Shown: positions 46,101 through 58,100 of the stretch, in pieces
Numbering within the stretch: position 1 is the first letter of the stretch
How the letters are laid out: each line of letters begins with the position of its first letter
Origin: Candidatus Phosphoribacter hodrii
Lineage (GTDB): Bacteria > Actinomycetota > Actinomycetes > Actinomycetales > Dermatophilaceae
Direction: 5' to 3'
Length of the DNA stretch: 64,000 nt
NCBI GenBank assembly: GCA_016707175.1
Contig: JADJIB010000011.1
Coordinates: 62,001 to 126,000, forward strand
Made by a program: the position numbers and the translations under genes
Notes under the pieces: generated by a model
Database searches by the model: none
The model's input: only the letters and a program-made list of their open reading frames with translations
What the model was told of the DNA's origin: nothing

Positions 46101-49100
46101 GTCGAGATCGCCGTCAACACGAGCGCCGTGGCGGTTCGTGACTCCCTCACGGTAGGCACCGGAACGGTGTCCATCGACCTGCCCGCCGGACCCTACCTGC
46201 GGATCGCGGGGACCGGAGTCAGCCTCGACATCGCCGGCCAGACCCTGCAGGGCAATATCGCCGTGGAGCGATCGGTCTCGTTCGGCCCCGACGGAGTTGC
46301 CGGTGGCGGCGACGATCACACGATGGTGCGGATCGCCGCGACCGACGTGTCGATGTCGCTGGGCGACGGCACCCGCACGCTGGTGAGCCTCACCAACGGC
46401 CAGGCACTGCTCGTGCTCCCCGGCACCGGTCTCGCCGGGTCGATCAGCGGGACTCTTGCGGTGACCGGAGTCCCTGGGCTCACCCTCTCCGGATCGTTCG
46501 CTGTCGAGGTCAACTCCACCGGCGGCGCCGTCGACGAGACGTTCGTGGTCGGTGGGGTCACCACGACGATCACCTTCGCTGCCAACGCCCCGCTGCGGGT
46601 GAGCGGCACCGGTGTGGTGCTCGGGATCGCCGGCCAGGTCTTGCAGGCCGACGTCATCATCACCAAGAGCACCACGTCGCTGACCGTTGACGTCACGAAC
46701 GGGTCGCTGAGCTTCGGAACCGTCGACCAGCCCCTCGTGCGCGCCACCAACGTGCACGGAAACCTCGCCATGACGAGCACTGCGCTGTCCGGCAGCGTGA
46801 CCGCCGACCTCACCGTCGACGTGTCGGGCTTCTCGGCAAGCGGGACGGTCGCGCTGAGTGTCAACACCGCTGGAACCGACCCTGGCGTCGAACTCGTGGT
46901 CACGAACGCGACGGTCACGGTTGCCGGGCAGAGCCTCGGTGCCGGCGAGTTGCGGGTGCGTCGGACCACCGGTGCCACGGCTGAGGTCGTCATCGCAGTC
47001 ACCGACCTGACGCTCTCGCTGGGCAGCTTCGTCACAGTGACGACTGCCAACCACTGGTCGGGCATCTTCCTCATCACACCAGCTGGGATCACGGCGGCGT
47101 TCAGCGGCGACCTGACGAATGTCTTCTCGATCCCGGGCATCACGGTCAGCGGCTCGGTGTCGCTCGTCGTCAACACGGTGCCCAGCGTTGTGTCCCGCCC
47201 CGACCTGGGTCTGAGCGTCGACGCGGGTCCGCTGGTCGGCGTGGACATCACCGCCGGTGTTCTTGCCGTGTCCGGTGGGCCCAGTTTCAGTGGCAACTTC
47301 ACCCTCCTAAGCACCGCCGGCACCACGGTCATCGGGTTCAGCAACGTCATCGTCAACCTCACCCAGTCCGGAGGAGCCGCGGTCGGGATCACCGACGGCA
47401 CGGGAGCCTTCCTCGTCACGTCGGGCACCTCAGGCGGCATCGCCGGACAGTTCTCGGGCGCAGTGGCCGTCGCGGGCGGGTCGCTCACCGCAGGCGCCCA
47501 AGTGTCCGTCCGCTACAACGGCACGACCGTTGCCATCGGCACGACCATCTCGGTGGGCGGCGTCGACCTGCCTCTCGTCTTCGCCGCCGACGAAATCGCG
47601 GACGCAACCGGTCCGTTCGTCGAGGTGTCGATTTCGGGCGCGCTGAAGCTCGGCGATTTCGTCGAGGTCTCGGGCACGATCACCTTCGGCGGCGGAATCG
47701 TGGCCGTCGACAACCTCACGGTCTTCCTTGGGCGCGGCCCCGGCTTCCTCGACGACGGCACGACGCTGAACCCCCTCGCCGTCGGCGTCTACGTCACGGG
47801 AGTGTCCGGGACGATCAGTGGGACAACCGGTAGCCGCTCTGTCGCCGTCAGTGGTGCCATCCACATCCAGGGCGTGCCCGGGCTGACCCTGGCCGGCACC
47901 GCCTCCGTGCGCTACAACGAGGGCTTGGAGACGACCCTGGGCGGCATACTCCTGCCGGCTGGAACCCCGACCGCTCCCTATGCCCTACTCATCGGTGACC
48001 TCACCCTGACCGTTGCCGGACAGGAACTCTCGGGAACCTTCGCCATCGAGACGCTCGGCAGCCAGGGCATGCGGTTCGCCTTCGGCACCACGGCCGCCCC
48101 AGCGGGGAACCCGCTGCGAGTCTCGCTCGCCGGCGGGGTCGCGGTTGCTGAGGTCGCGTTCGGCGAACTCATCGTCGGCCCGTCCGGCATCGCCGCTGCG
48201 CTGGCTGGCACCATCACCTTCGGTGGCACGCCGAGTTTCACGCTGACCGGCGGTATGAGCGTCCAGATCAACACGACCACCAGCGAGAAGACCGTCAACG
48301 GCGTGACGCTGACTCCGTCCAGCGTGGCGGTCGTCTTCGGCTCGATCGCGTTCCCTGGGACGTTGACCGTCGCCGGACAGACCCTCACCGGCGTGTTCGG
48401 CCTCCGGCAGGTGACCGGCACCCAGATGCCTGATGCCCTGCCGGGGACACCGCCGCCCACGACCCTCGTGGTCCTGGCCACCCACGTCGGACTGAGCATC
48501 GGCACGGCCACCGCAGGTGTCCGGCTCACCGACGGCGAGGCCCTCTTCGTCATCACCTCGGACGGCATTGCCGGGCGGGTCAGCGGTGCCGTGCAGATCC
48601 TTGTCCCCGGTGACGCGGTGACCTTCGCGGGCACCTTCAGCGTGGCCGTGAACTCCGGCGCGAATGCGGTGCGCCAACAGGCCACCGTCGATGCCGACAC
48701 CACCCTCTCCCTCGACCTGCCGGCGGGACCGTACCTGCGGGTCGAGGGCCTCGGGGTCACGATGACGTTCGCCGGCCAGCGGATCTCGGGCGATTTCAGC
48801 CTCGAACGGGCCACCATCCCGGGGCCTGGCAACACCGTGGAGGCCGTCACCTCGATCGGACTGGCCAACGTCTCCGTCGGCCTCGGCGACGGCACGACGG
48901 ACTACGTCCGGCTGACCGACGGGACCGGCGGGTTCATCCTGCAGGCCGCCGGTGTTGCCGGCACCATGTCCGGGACGGTGGCCGTCACCGTGCCTGGTGT
49001 GACCTTGTCCGGTGATCTGACATTCACGATCAACACCTCTGCTGCTGGCGTCGCCACAACGATGACCGTCGGGACCACGACGATCGCCCTCAATGTCGAG

Positions 49101-52100
49101 GGCGGGCCGTATCTCAAGGTCAGCGGAACCGCGATCACGCTGTCGATCGGCTCCTTCGCCCTGCTCGGAGACGTCACCTTCGAGCAGCAGACCCTGGCCA
49201 GCGGAGCCAAACTGGTCAACGTCACGCTCGCCGTGACAGCCGACTTCGGCGCACCGATCGGCTCCCTCAGCCTCAGCGGCGCCCTGCAGATCGGCCCCGG
49301 CGGGCTGGCCGGCGTCCTGGCGCTCGCCGCCGTGTCGATCGACCTCGGCGGCGGGGTGAGCCTGGCCGCCTCGTCGCTGAGCTTTGAGGTCAACAACGCC
49401 AACACCCCCGTCACCCTGGCGGACGGCACGGCGCTGCCGGCCGGGCCCTACGTGCGCATGCTGGGGGAGGGCATCGCGCTGTCGCTCGGCGGCCCGACCC
49501 TGACGGCGTCGTTCAGCTTCACGTCTCAGGCGACCGCGGGGGGCGCCAAGCGCACCGTCGTCGCCGTCACGGGCGGCAGCCTCACCCTGGCGGCGGGCCA
49601 GGCCGCGCTGCTCGAGGGCATCGAGGGCATCTTCATCGTCGCCCCCACCGGCCTCGCGGGCCGACTCGGCGGGACGGTCAACCTCGCCGGACTGCTGCCC
49701 GCCAGCGTCACGGTCACCGGCGCCTTCAGCCTGGAGATCAACAAGACGTCCTCGCGGGTGACTGAGTCCGTCACCCTCGCGGGGACCACCGTCAGCCTCG
49801 ACGTGCCCGCTGGGCCTTTCGTGCGGGTCGCCGGCACCGGCATCGTCATCAACATCGCTGGCCAGAGCCTCACCGGAGACGTCGCCTTCGAACGCACCGC
49901 GAGCACGACGAAGATCACCATCGCCAACGCGTCACTGCGGCTCGGAGACGGGACGACCGACTTCGTCGTGCTCAGCAACGGCACCGGCGACTTCACCCTC
50001 GGTGGCACCGCTGCAGCGCCCACGATGATCGGATCGCTGAGCGTTGACGTCGCGGTGCTGGTGCCTCAGGTGTCCCTGACCGGCACGCTGAGCCTGCAGG
50101 TCGAGCAGACCTCGACGGCCCGCACGCTGCGGGTGGGCGGCACCGGTGTGGCGCTCGTCATCGCCGGTCAGCGGCTCGGTGGCGACTTCTGGTTCGAGCA
50201 GAGCACCGCGGGCACGACCCGCACCATCAAGGTGAGCGCCAGCAACGTCAGCCTCTTCCTCGGCGACCCGGGTGCCACGACGGCGACGACGGACGACCGG
50301 GGTCTGCAGCTCACCGGCGGAACCGGCTCGATGTTGCTCACCTCGACTGGAATCGCCGCCAGCGTCAGTGGCACCATCGCGCTGGTCGGCCTCGACGACC
50401 TGCCCTTCTCGCTCGGGTCGTTGACCGTGGCCCTGCAGATCAACACGATGCCGACGGCGGTCGTCGACACGGCGCTCAGCCTCGACCTACCGGCCGGGAA
50501 GTTCATCCGGGTGCAGGTGGGCACCCTCGCCGCTCCGGTCACCGTGACGATGTTCGGCCAACAGTTCGGCGGCGTCTTCGCCTTCGAGCAGGTTCGCTCG
50601 GCCGGCCCTGACAAGGTCTCCAACACGACGGACGACGTCAACGTCATCCGCATCCAGGCCACCGCGGTGTCGCTGTTCCTCGGCGACAACGGGGGCACCA
50701 CCGCCGACCTCACCGACGACGTCGGGGTGCGGGTCAGCAATGGGTCGGCGCTGCTGCTCATCACCTCCCAGGGGATTGCCGGGTCCATCTCGGCGACGGC
50801 GACGATCAGTCTCGGCTCGGGCATCGGTGCCATCAGCGCGACCGTGGGTGTCGAGATCAACCAGTTGCGCCAGACCATCAACGGCAAGGTCATGCCCATC
50901 GCGGTGAACGAGACCTTCGTGCTGGACGGCGTGACCAGCACCCTGAGCCTGCCCGCCGGCTCCTACCTGTCGGTGTCCGTGACCGGGCTGTCGCTCGAGA
51001 TCGCCGGGCAGCGGCTCACTGCCGACATCGCGTTCCAGCGCGCGGCCCGCCTGGCCGCAGACGGCTCGATCCTCACCCCGGCCACGCCCGTCTACGACGT
51101 CTTCGTGCGGCTGGACAACGTCAGCCTGCGCCTGGGCACGCCGGAGCGCGACATCGTCGTCGTCAGCAACGGCAGCGGCGTGTTCGCGATCTTCGGTGCG
51201 ACGGCGGGCACCCCGGGTGGCCTGGCCGGGAGCCTGTCCGCCGACGTTGCCATCGACATCCCCGGCGTGACCTTCACCGGGTCCTTCGAGGTCGCGATCA
51301 ACACGACGACCATCGTGCGGACCATCGACGGGGTCGACATCGCCCGCGGTGTCAAGGTCAGCGCCCTCAACATCGAGCTCACCGCATTCGGGCAACGCCT
51401 CACGGGCAACTTCGCCTTCGCCAAGGACACGACGACCGGGGCGATCACCCTGGCTCTGAGCAATGTCAGCCTTGAACTCGGCGACGGGACGACGACCTTC
51501 GTCACGGTCACCATTGCCAGCGGCGCGCTCCTCATCACCCCGACCGGCCTGGCCGGCTCGGTGGTTGCAGGCATCGTGCTCAGCCCCGACCTGATCAGCG
51601 ACTTCACGCTGACGGCCGACGTCATCCTCCAGATCAACACCGGTCCCACCGACGTCAACCAGACGCTCACGGTGGGCGGGAGTGACATCTCGCTCGTCGT
51701 CCCCAAGAACACCCTGCGCGTCCAGATCGGTCTCATCGGTCGCCCCGCCCAGATCACCCTGCTCGGTCAGCGTCTCTCGGCCGTCGTCGTCGTCACTCAG
51801 ACCAAGACCGCCGCCGGCACCAAGGTCGTGCGGATGGCCTTCACCGACGTCAACCTCTTCCTCGGCGACGACAAGGGCACCGCCGAGACGACAGACGACA
51901 TCGGCGTCAACCTCACCGACGGCTCCGGCGCACTCTTGCTCACCCCAGCAGGCTTCGCCGGCGAGTTCGACGGCGACGTCGCCTTTGTCGCCCCGGCGGG
52001 CTTCCCGGTCCAGTTCAGTGCCCACCTCACCCTGCAGATCAACAACCTCGCGGTCGCCGTCAACGAGACGATGCAGTTCCTCGGTGTCGACGTCACCACG

Positions 52101-55100
52101 ACCACCCAGGGCACAGCCGTCGCGGCCGAGGTCCAGCAGGTCACCGTCAACGTCCCCGCCGGCTCCTTCACCCTCGCCTACGACACCAACGGCAACGGCC
52201 GCATCGACGCGGCCGAGATCACGGCCCCGCTCGTGGTCGGCGCCTCCGCTTCGGACGTCCAGACCGCACTCAACACCCTCGTCGGCGGCGCCGGCGTCAC
52301 CGTGGTCACCACGGCCACTGGGTATGCCGTGACGTTTGCCGACTCCGGCAACAGGGGCCAGTTGCAGGCCAACGTCCGCCTGCTCGTCCTTCCGCGCGGC
52401 CCCTACCTGCGCTTCGTCGCTGCCGGCGTGGACATCGTGACCTCCGGCGTCACCATCCACGCCGACCTCGCCTTCGAGCGGGTCGGCCCGGTGGGCGCCC
52501 AGGTCACCAAGATCGCCTTCGCCAACGCAAGTGTCTCGAGCACCGCGACAATCGACGGCGGGACCAACCCGGGGCTCAAGGACGCGCAAGGTGCGTTGAT
52601 CATCTTCAGCCCGGGGACGGCAACCGACGACGCCGTCCCCACCACTAAGACGACGCTCGGTGGGGTCGCCGGCATCCTCACCGGCCGGGTCGCTGCTGGC
52701 AACTCCTCGTTCGCCCTCGATGCCTCCGTCGGTTTCTCGGTCAACACGACGGGCGTCATCGTCCACCAGTCGGTCGACGTGGGCGGCACCGTCATCAGCC
52801 TCGATCTCGCGGCCAGCCCCGCGTTCACCTTCATCGTCCAGAACCTCGACTTCCAGTTCGGCGACATCCTTGAGATCCGCGCCGGTCAATTCAGCATCGG
52901 AAGCGGCAGTTTCAGCGGCACCGGCCTGGAGATCTTCGTCGGCAAGGGTCCGTCCAAACTCGACGACGGTTCGACCAACCCGGACGCCATCGGCCTGTTG
53001 ATCCGCAACGCCTCGCTCGCGTTCATCAACAACCCCAACAACGGCTTCGCGATCAAGGTCACCGGCACGCTGGCCCTCCTCGGGTTGGACGGCCTGTCCG
53101 TGAGTGGCACGGTGGCCTTCGAGGCCAACACGTCGACCCAGGCCCTGACCCCGCCCGGATCGTCCACCCCGCTCGTCGCAGGCCGCTACTCGTTCATCGC
53201 CACGGGCGTCTCGATCTCGGTGGCTGGCATCTTCGCCATCACTGGCAACCTCGGCCTGACCCGTGCCCCCAACGGTGACCTCGACATCTTCTTCAACCCG
53301 GCGTCGGTCGCGGTGTCGATCAGCGGAACCGAGATCGCCCGACTCAGTGGCTTCGCGTCCTTCACCATCTCGTCGGTCACCGGCTTCCGGCTCAACAACT
53401 TCAAGGTCGACAACTTCGACCTGTTCCCGAGCGGGACCCCACTGACGGCCTTGGCTGCGACCGCGACGACTGCCCCCGTCCTCTTCCCGACGGCCGACCT
53501 GGCCAGCCCGCTCAAGGGCGCCGTCACCAACTCCGCCACGGTGGGCACGTCGATCACCGTCGTCTTCAACGACGTCAACGGGGTCGGGCTGCGTCCCGAA
53601 ACGATCCGCGACAGCGACCCAGAGTTCGACCTGCTCGTCAACGGGTCGCCGTCAACGGTGACGGTCAACGGCATACCCACTGCTGTTGCGGGCAAGGTCA
53701 ACACCTGGACCTACACGCTGTCCGGTGCGCTTCCGGCCGACGGCCTGGTGACCGTTCGGTTCCGCCAGGCCGGGTTCTCAGACCTGGGCGGATCCATGAA
53801 CATGAGCGAGGACGAGCAGTTCGTCCTCTTCACTCCGACACCGACCAACCCGCGTCCGGGCCCCGTCGCGCAGCTGGCGAACCCGAGCGGCGGCGGGACG
53901 ATCACCGCGGCCCAGATCAACGCCCAGCGCTACATCGATGTCACCTACACCTCGCTGCCGGCGGCCACCGGGGGAGTGCTCGACCCGATCATCAAGTCGT
54001 CCATCGAGACCTCGGTTGCGCCGTTCAAGATCACCGGCGCGGGCATCGCCGACCTGGCGCTCGACCCGGTCACCGGTGCTCCGCTGATCGTCGGTCAGCC
54101 CCTGCTTATCAGCGGCCGGGCCGCGACGGCGACGACGGTCACCTACCGCTACTTCCTCAAGGACAAGAACACCGCCAACACCATCGGCATGTTCACCAGC
54201 GGCGCGATCCAGGTGGAGTTCTTTGCTGAGCGGATCCGCAGCGGCCCCGTCGACGGGACGTATGTCAGCAAGAACGCGGCCCAGAGCCAGTCCTTCACCA
54301 TCAACGCATCCGCGCCCGGCGCAGCGACGACCGGTGGCCCGATCGCGCTCGGCCCGTTGACGCTGCAAGGGCCGAGCGTCGGCCTGGCCGACTTCGGGTT
54401 CGCCGACGGCATGGTCGTCCTCACCATTGCGGTGGGAGTCGACAGGGCCAGCCTCAACTTCGGCGGCTCGGCCACCAACAACACGACCACTCCGACGACG
54501 GCGCAGTCCAACAGCGGCATCACGGTCGACCTCATCGGCATTCTCGGCACCTTCGACCTCGCGGTCGATGTGTTCGGCCTGCTCGGCGGCAACGTCCGGG
54601 TCGAGCCGACCGGCAAGTGGAACCTGCGGGTCGCCTCTCTCGAAGCCGAGATCCCCAACCTGGCCAAGCTCACGGCCGAGGGCATCCTCGTCGGTTATGA
54701 CCCGGCGGCAGACGACAGCCAAGAGCTCATCCGGATCAACAGCGCCACACTCACCCTGCCGAAGTTCGGGATCACGGGCTCCATTCGCCCCTACGACCCC
54801 GCGCAGGCGTCGAACATCGCGGCCAACAACATCCGCGCCAACGACGAGCCGATGCTCGGCGTCATCCCTGGCCTGTCGATCCGCGGCAACGGCTTCAGCC
54901 TCGGCACCGCCGAGCTCGCCTATGGCCTCCCGCCAGAGGCGGGCGGGCTCACCCCGAGCAGCGGTGTCGTCGACGAGAAGATCACCTTCGGCGGCATACT
55001 CGAACTCGCTGACATCCGCGTCGGGGTGTCCGGGCTCACGGTGACCTTCGGCACCGAAACGACATTCACCGGGCTGATCTACATCGCCTCCGGAGGGGCC

Positions 55101-58100
55101 AAGCTCTTCCCCAACGGAGCCTTCGGCGCCACGATCTCCGACCGACTCACGGCCGATGACCGCCGGCCGGATGGGACGGCAGACACCGAGGCGTTCCGGA
55201 TCGCCGTCACCTTCGCCGCAGGCAAGGTCCAGGCCTTCCAGATGAGCATCGACACCCTTGAGGTGCGCCTCGGCACCTTCGTCACGCTCACCGCCCGGGA
55301 CTTCCTTCTCGACACGGGCGCTGCGGGGAGCTCCGACCGGATGGTGCAGTTCGGCTCGATCGGCGCGAAGGTCACCATTGGTGCGCTCGTCATCGGCGGC
55401 GAAGGACGCAACTTCGCGATCCGCGGCGACGGGACCTTCGAAGCGCTGCAAGGCTTCGGCGTGTTCCTCTCCGTCGGGTCGGCGACCGGTGACTCGTTCC
55501 AGTGGCCGTCGTTCCTCCCGGTCCGCATCGACGCGCTCGGCATCCAGTGGGTCGACATCCAGAACGCCCCGGAGGACTTCGTCCTCACGCTGTCGGCGAC
55601 CGTGACCGGGATCAAGGGCATGTCGGGGCTGGAGTTCAGCGGGTCGATCCAGGGCGTCAAGATCGCTCCGGCCCTGTTGGCCCAGGGCAAGTTCCCGATC
55701 ATCGCCATCGACTCGATCGCCGTCCAGGTCAAGGGCAAGATGTTCGGCGGCGAGTTGGAGGCCGGCCTGGTCGGCGGCATTCTGCGCCTGGACAGCAACT
55801 TCGCGATCATCGGCACCTTCGACACGACCACCCCGGTCGCGCAGCGCATCTTCTATCTCGGCATCTCTGGAGGCTTCTCCATCGCCGGGATGGCCGGCCT
55901 GACGATCCGGATCGGGCTCTCGGAGCTCGGCCCGTTGCAGGTCTTCATCAACGTCGAAGTCCCGGGCGGCGTCCTGCTCGAACCGACCACTGGGCTGACG
56001 CTCAACGACTTCTCCGCAGGCGTGGAGTTCTTCAAGACCCTCCCGTCGATCGACGACCCGCTCGCGCTGCGCTCCTCGGCCTTCGGTCTCCCGACGAACC
56101 TCACCGCCGACCAGTGGATGGCCGGCCTGCAGTCCCAGGTCGCCCTCCAGGCAAAGGCCATCTCGCTCAACCCGAGCCAGAGCGGGTTCGAGGCGGCCTT
56201 CACCTCGCCGATGGTCATCACCGGCAGCGCGCGGGTCTACTCCATCTACACCTCGCAGGCCGTCTTCAACGGTCTGGTGATGGTGAAGATCTCGACCGAC
56301 GGCAAGATCCTCATCTCCGGAACGCTCAACTTCGCCGACAACAACATCTCGATCAGCGGTCGCCTGTATGCCGATCTGTCCCGTGTCGCGACCGGCGACG
56401 TCGTCGTGCTGTTCCTCGCTGACGTGCCCGACCAGGTGCGCCTGCTCACGATCTACGGCAAGTTGAAGATGGGCTTCCGCAACTCCTCCGGGCAAGAGGT
56501 CACCTTCGACGTCGTCGACGTTCCGGACCCGGCTGCCACGGTGACGGCTCCGACGGTCAACGTCGCCGCGCCGGTGGGCGGGGGCGGCACGATCGACGTG
56601 TCCCTCGCCAACGCGGGTAGCGGAGAGCGCACGATCGATGTCACGTTCACCCCGCCGGCCGGGGCGAGCCTGGACATCGCCAGCATCCTGGACTCCGCGC
56701 AGGAGTTCACCCTCACCGTCAACGGCGTCACGCGGACCATCACGAGCGGCATACCGGTCCCGATCATTGCCGTGACCACCTCCGAAGGCGTCATCTTCGT
56801 CCCTCTCGAGAGCGACGGCACGAAGGTGACCTACACCTACCGCAAACCGGGGGAGAGCTCCGACACCGTCGAGACGGTGGTAACCCTCGCCAGCCTCCCG
56901 GCCGGCAGTGACCTGATGACTGAGGCGGTCCGGATCAGTGGGACGACACGGTTCCGTTACGCCATCGGCGCGGCGCCACTGCCGCTGGGCACCGTCGCGC
57001 TCGCGTTCACTGCGGGTGGCGTCAAGAACCGTGACGTGACGACGACCTCCGGGACGACGGTCGGAGCAGGCAACGCGGCCACCACCGTGTCGTTCACCGT
57101 CACTGGCGTCAGCGCGGTCGTCGTCGACCCGGGCCCCGGCGGCACCGTGGACATCACCGTCGTCAACAACCGCCCCTGGCTGACCTTCATCGACGTTGAC
57201 TTCACCGTCGGCAGTGGCCGCACCATCGACCTCGCGTCCATCCTCGACCTGGCTCCCGAGATCAGCCTCGGCGGCTCCGGGCTCGGCAGCGCCGCACTCG
57301 ACGGCACCCGAGTCCCGACCGTGCTGTCGGTCGACGCGACGACGGGCACGGTGCGCGTGCGGTTCTGGACGACTGGTGCGTTCGCCGCTTCCGGCACGGT
57401 GACCGTGACTCCGCTGCTGCGCACCTGGGCCTTCACCGCCACCCTCAGCGCCGCCACGCTGGCGTCGGTCACCATCCCGGCCAACACGAGTGTGACGACC
57501 ATCGCGGTCACCATCCCGGGCGTCACGGCCGACATGGCCTCGCTCAACGGCCTCTCGTTCGTTGACCTCGACGCCGCCGCGCCAGGCGTGCAGTTGTATG
57601 CCGCGTCCGGCCAGATCGTCACGCTCGACACGAGCCGAGCCATCGTCTGGAACGGCAGCGCGTTCCTCATTCCGGTCATCGCAACGTCGAGCACGGCCCC
57701 TGAGCTGGAGGTCGAGGCTCAGATCCAAGCCGGGACCGTCTCGTGGACGAGCGCCCAGGACAGCGACTACACCGGACGGACCGCCGCGGTCGCCCCGGCG
57801 ACGGTCACCGGCGCCACGACCTACATCGACGTGACGTTCAGCCCGTCGATGGGTGCCCTGTTGACCCAGGGGTCCATCAACGGCGACGAGATCCTCCTCA
57901 CCGGTGTGGGGGCCGCAGGCATCAGCCTGGTGTCCGGTGGCGCTGTCTACCTCCACGGCACGACCTGGCGGTTCGCCCTGTCCGGGCAGTTCGCCATCGG
58001 TGCGGTCAACGTCAACATCAAGCTCGACGCGTTCAGCGACAACTCCGGGCGCAGCCCACCTGCTGGCTCGGTCCTTGTCCAGAGCTTCACGGTCGTCGGC

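Noticed and set aside
53778..57956. 1,392-codon minus-strand open frame antisense to the giant gene
   Set aside because: Composed of charged, low-complexity residues typical of the shadow of a high-GC gene; no domain, no start context, and the plus-strand frame has convincing domains.
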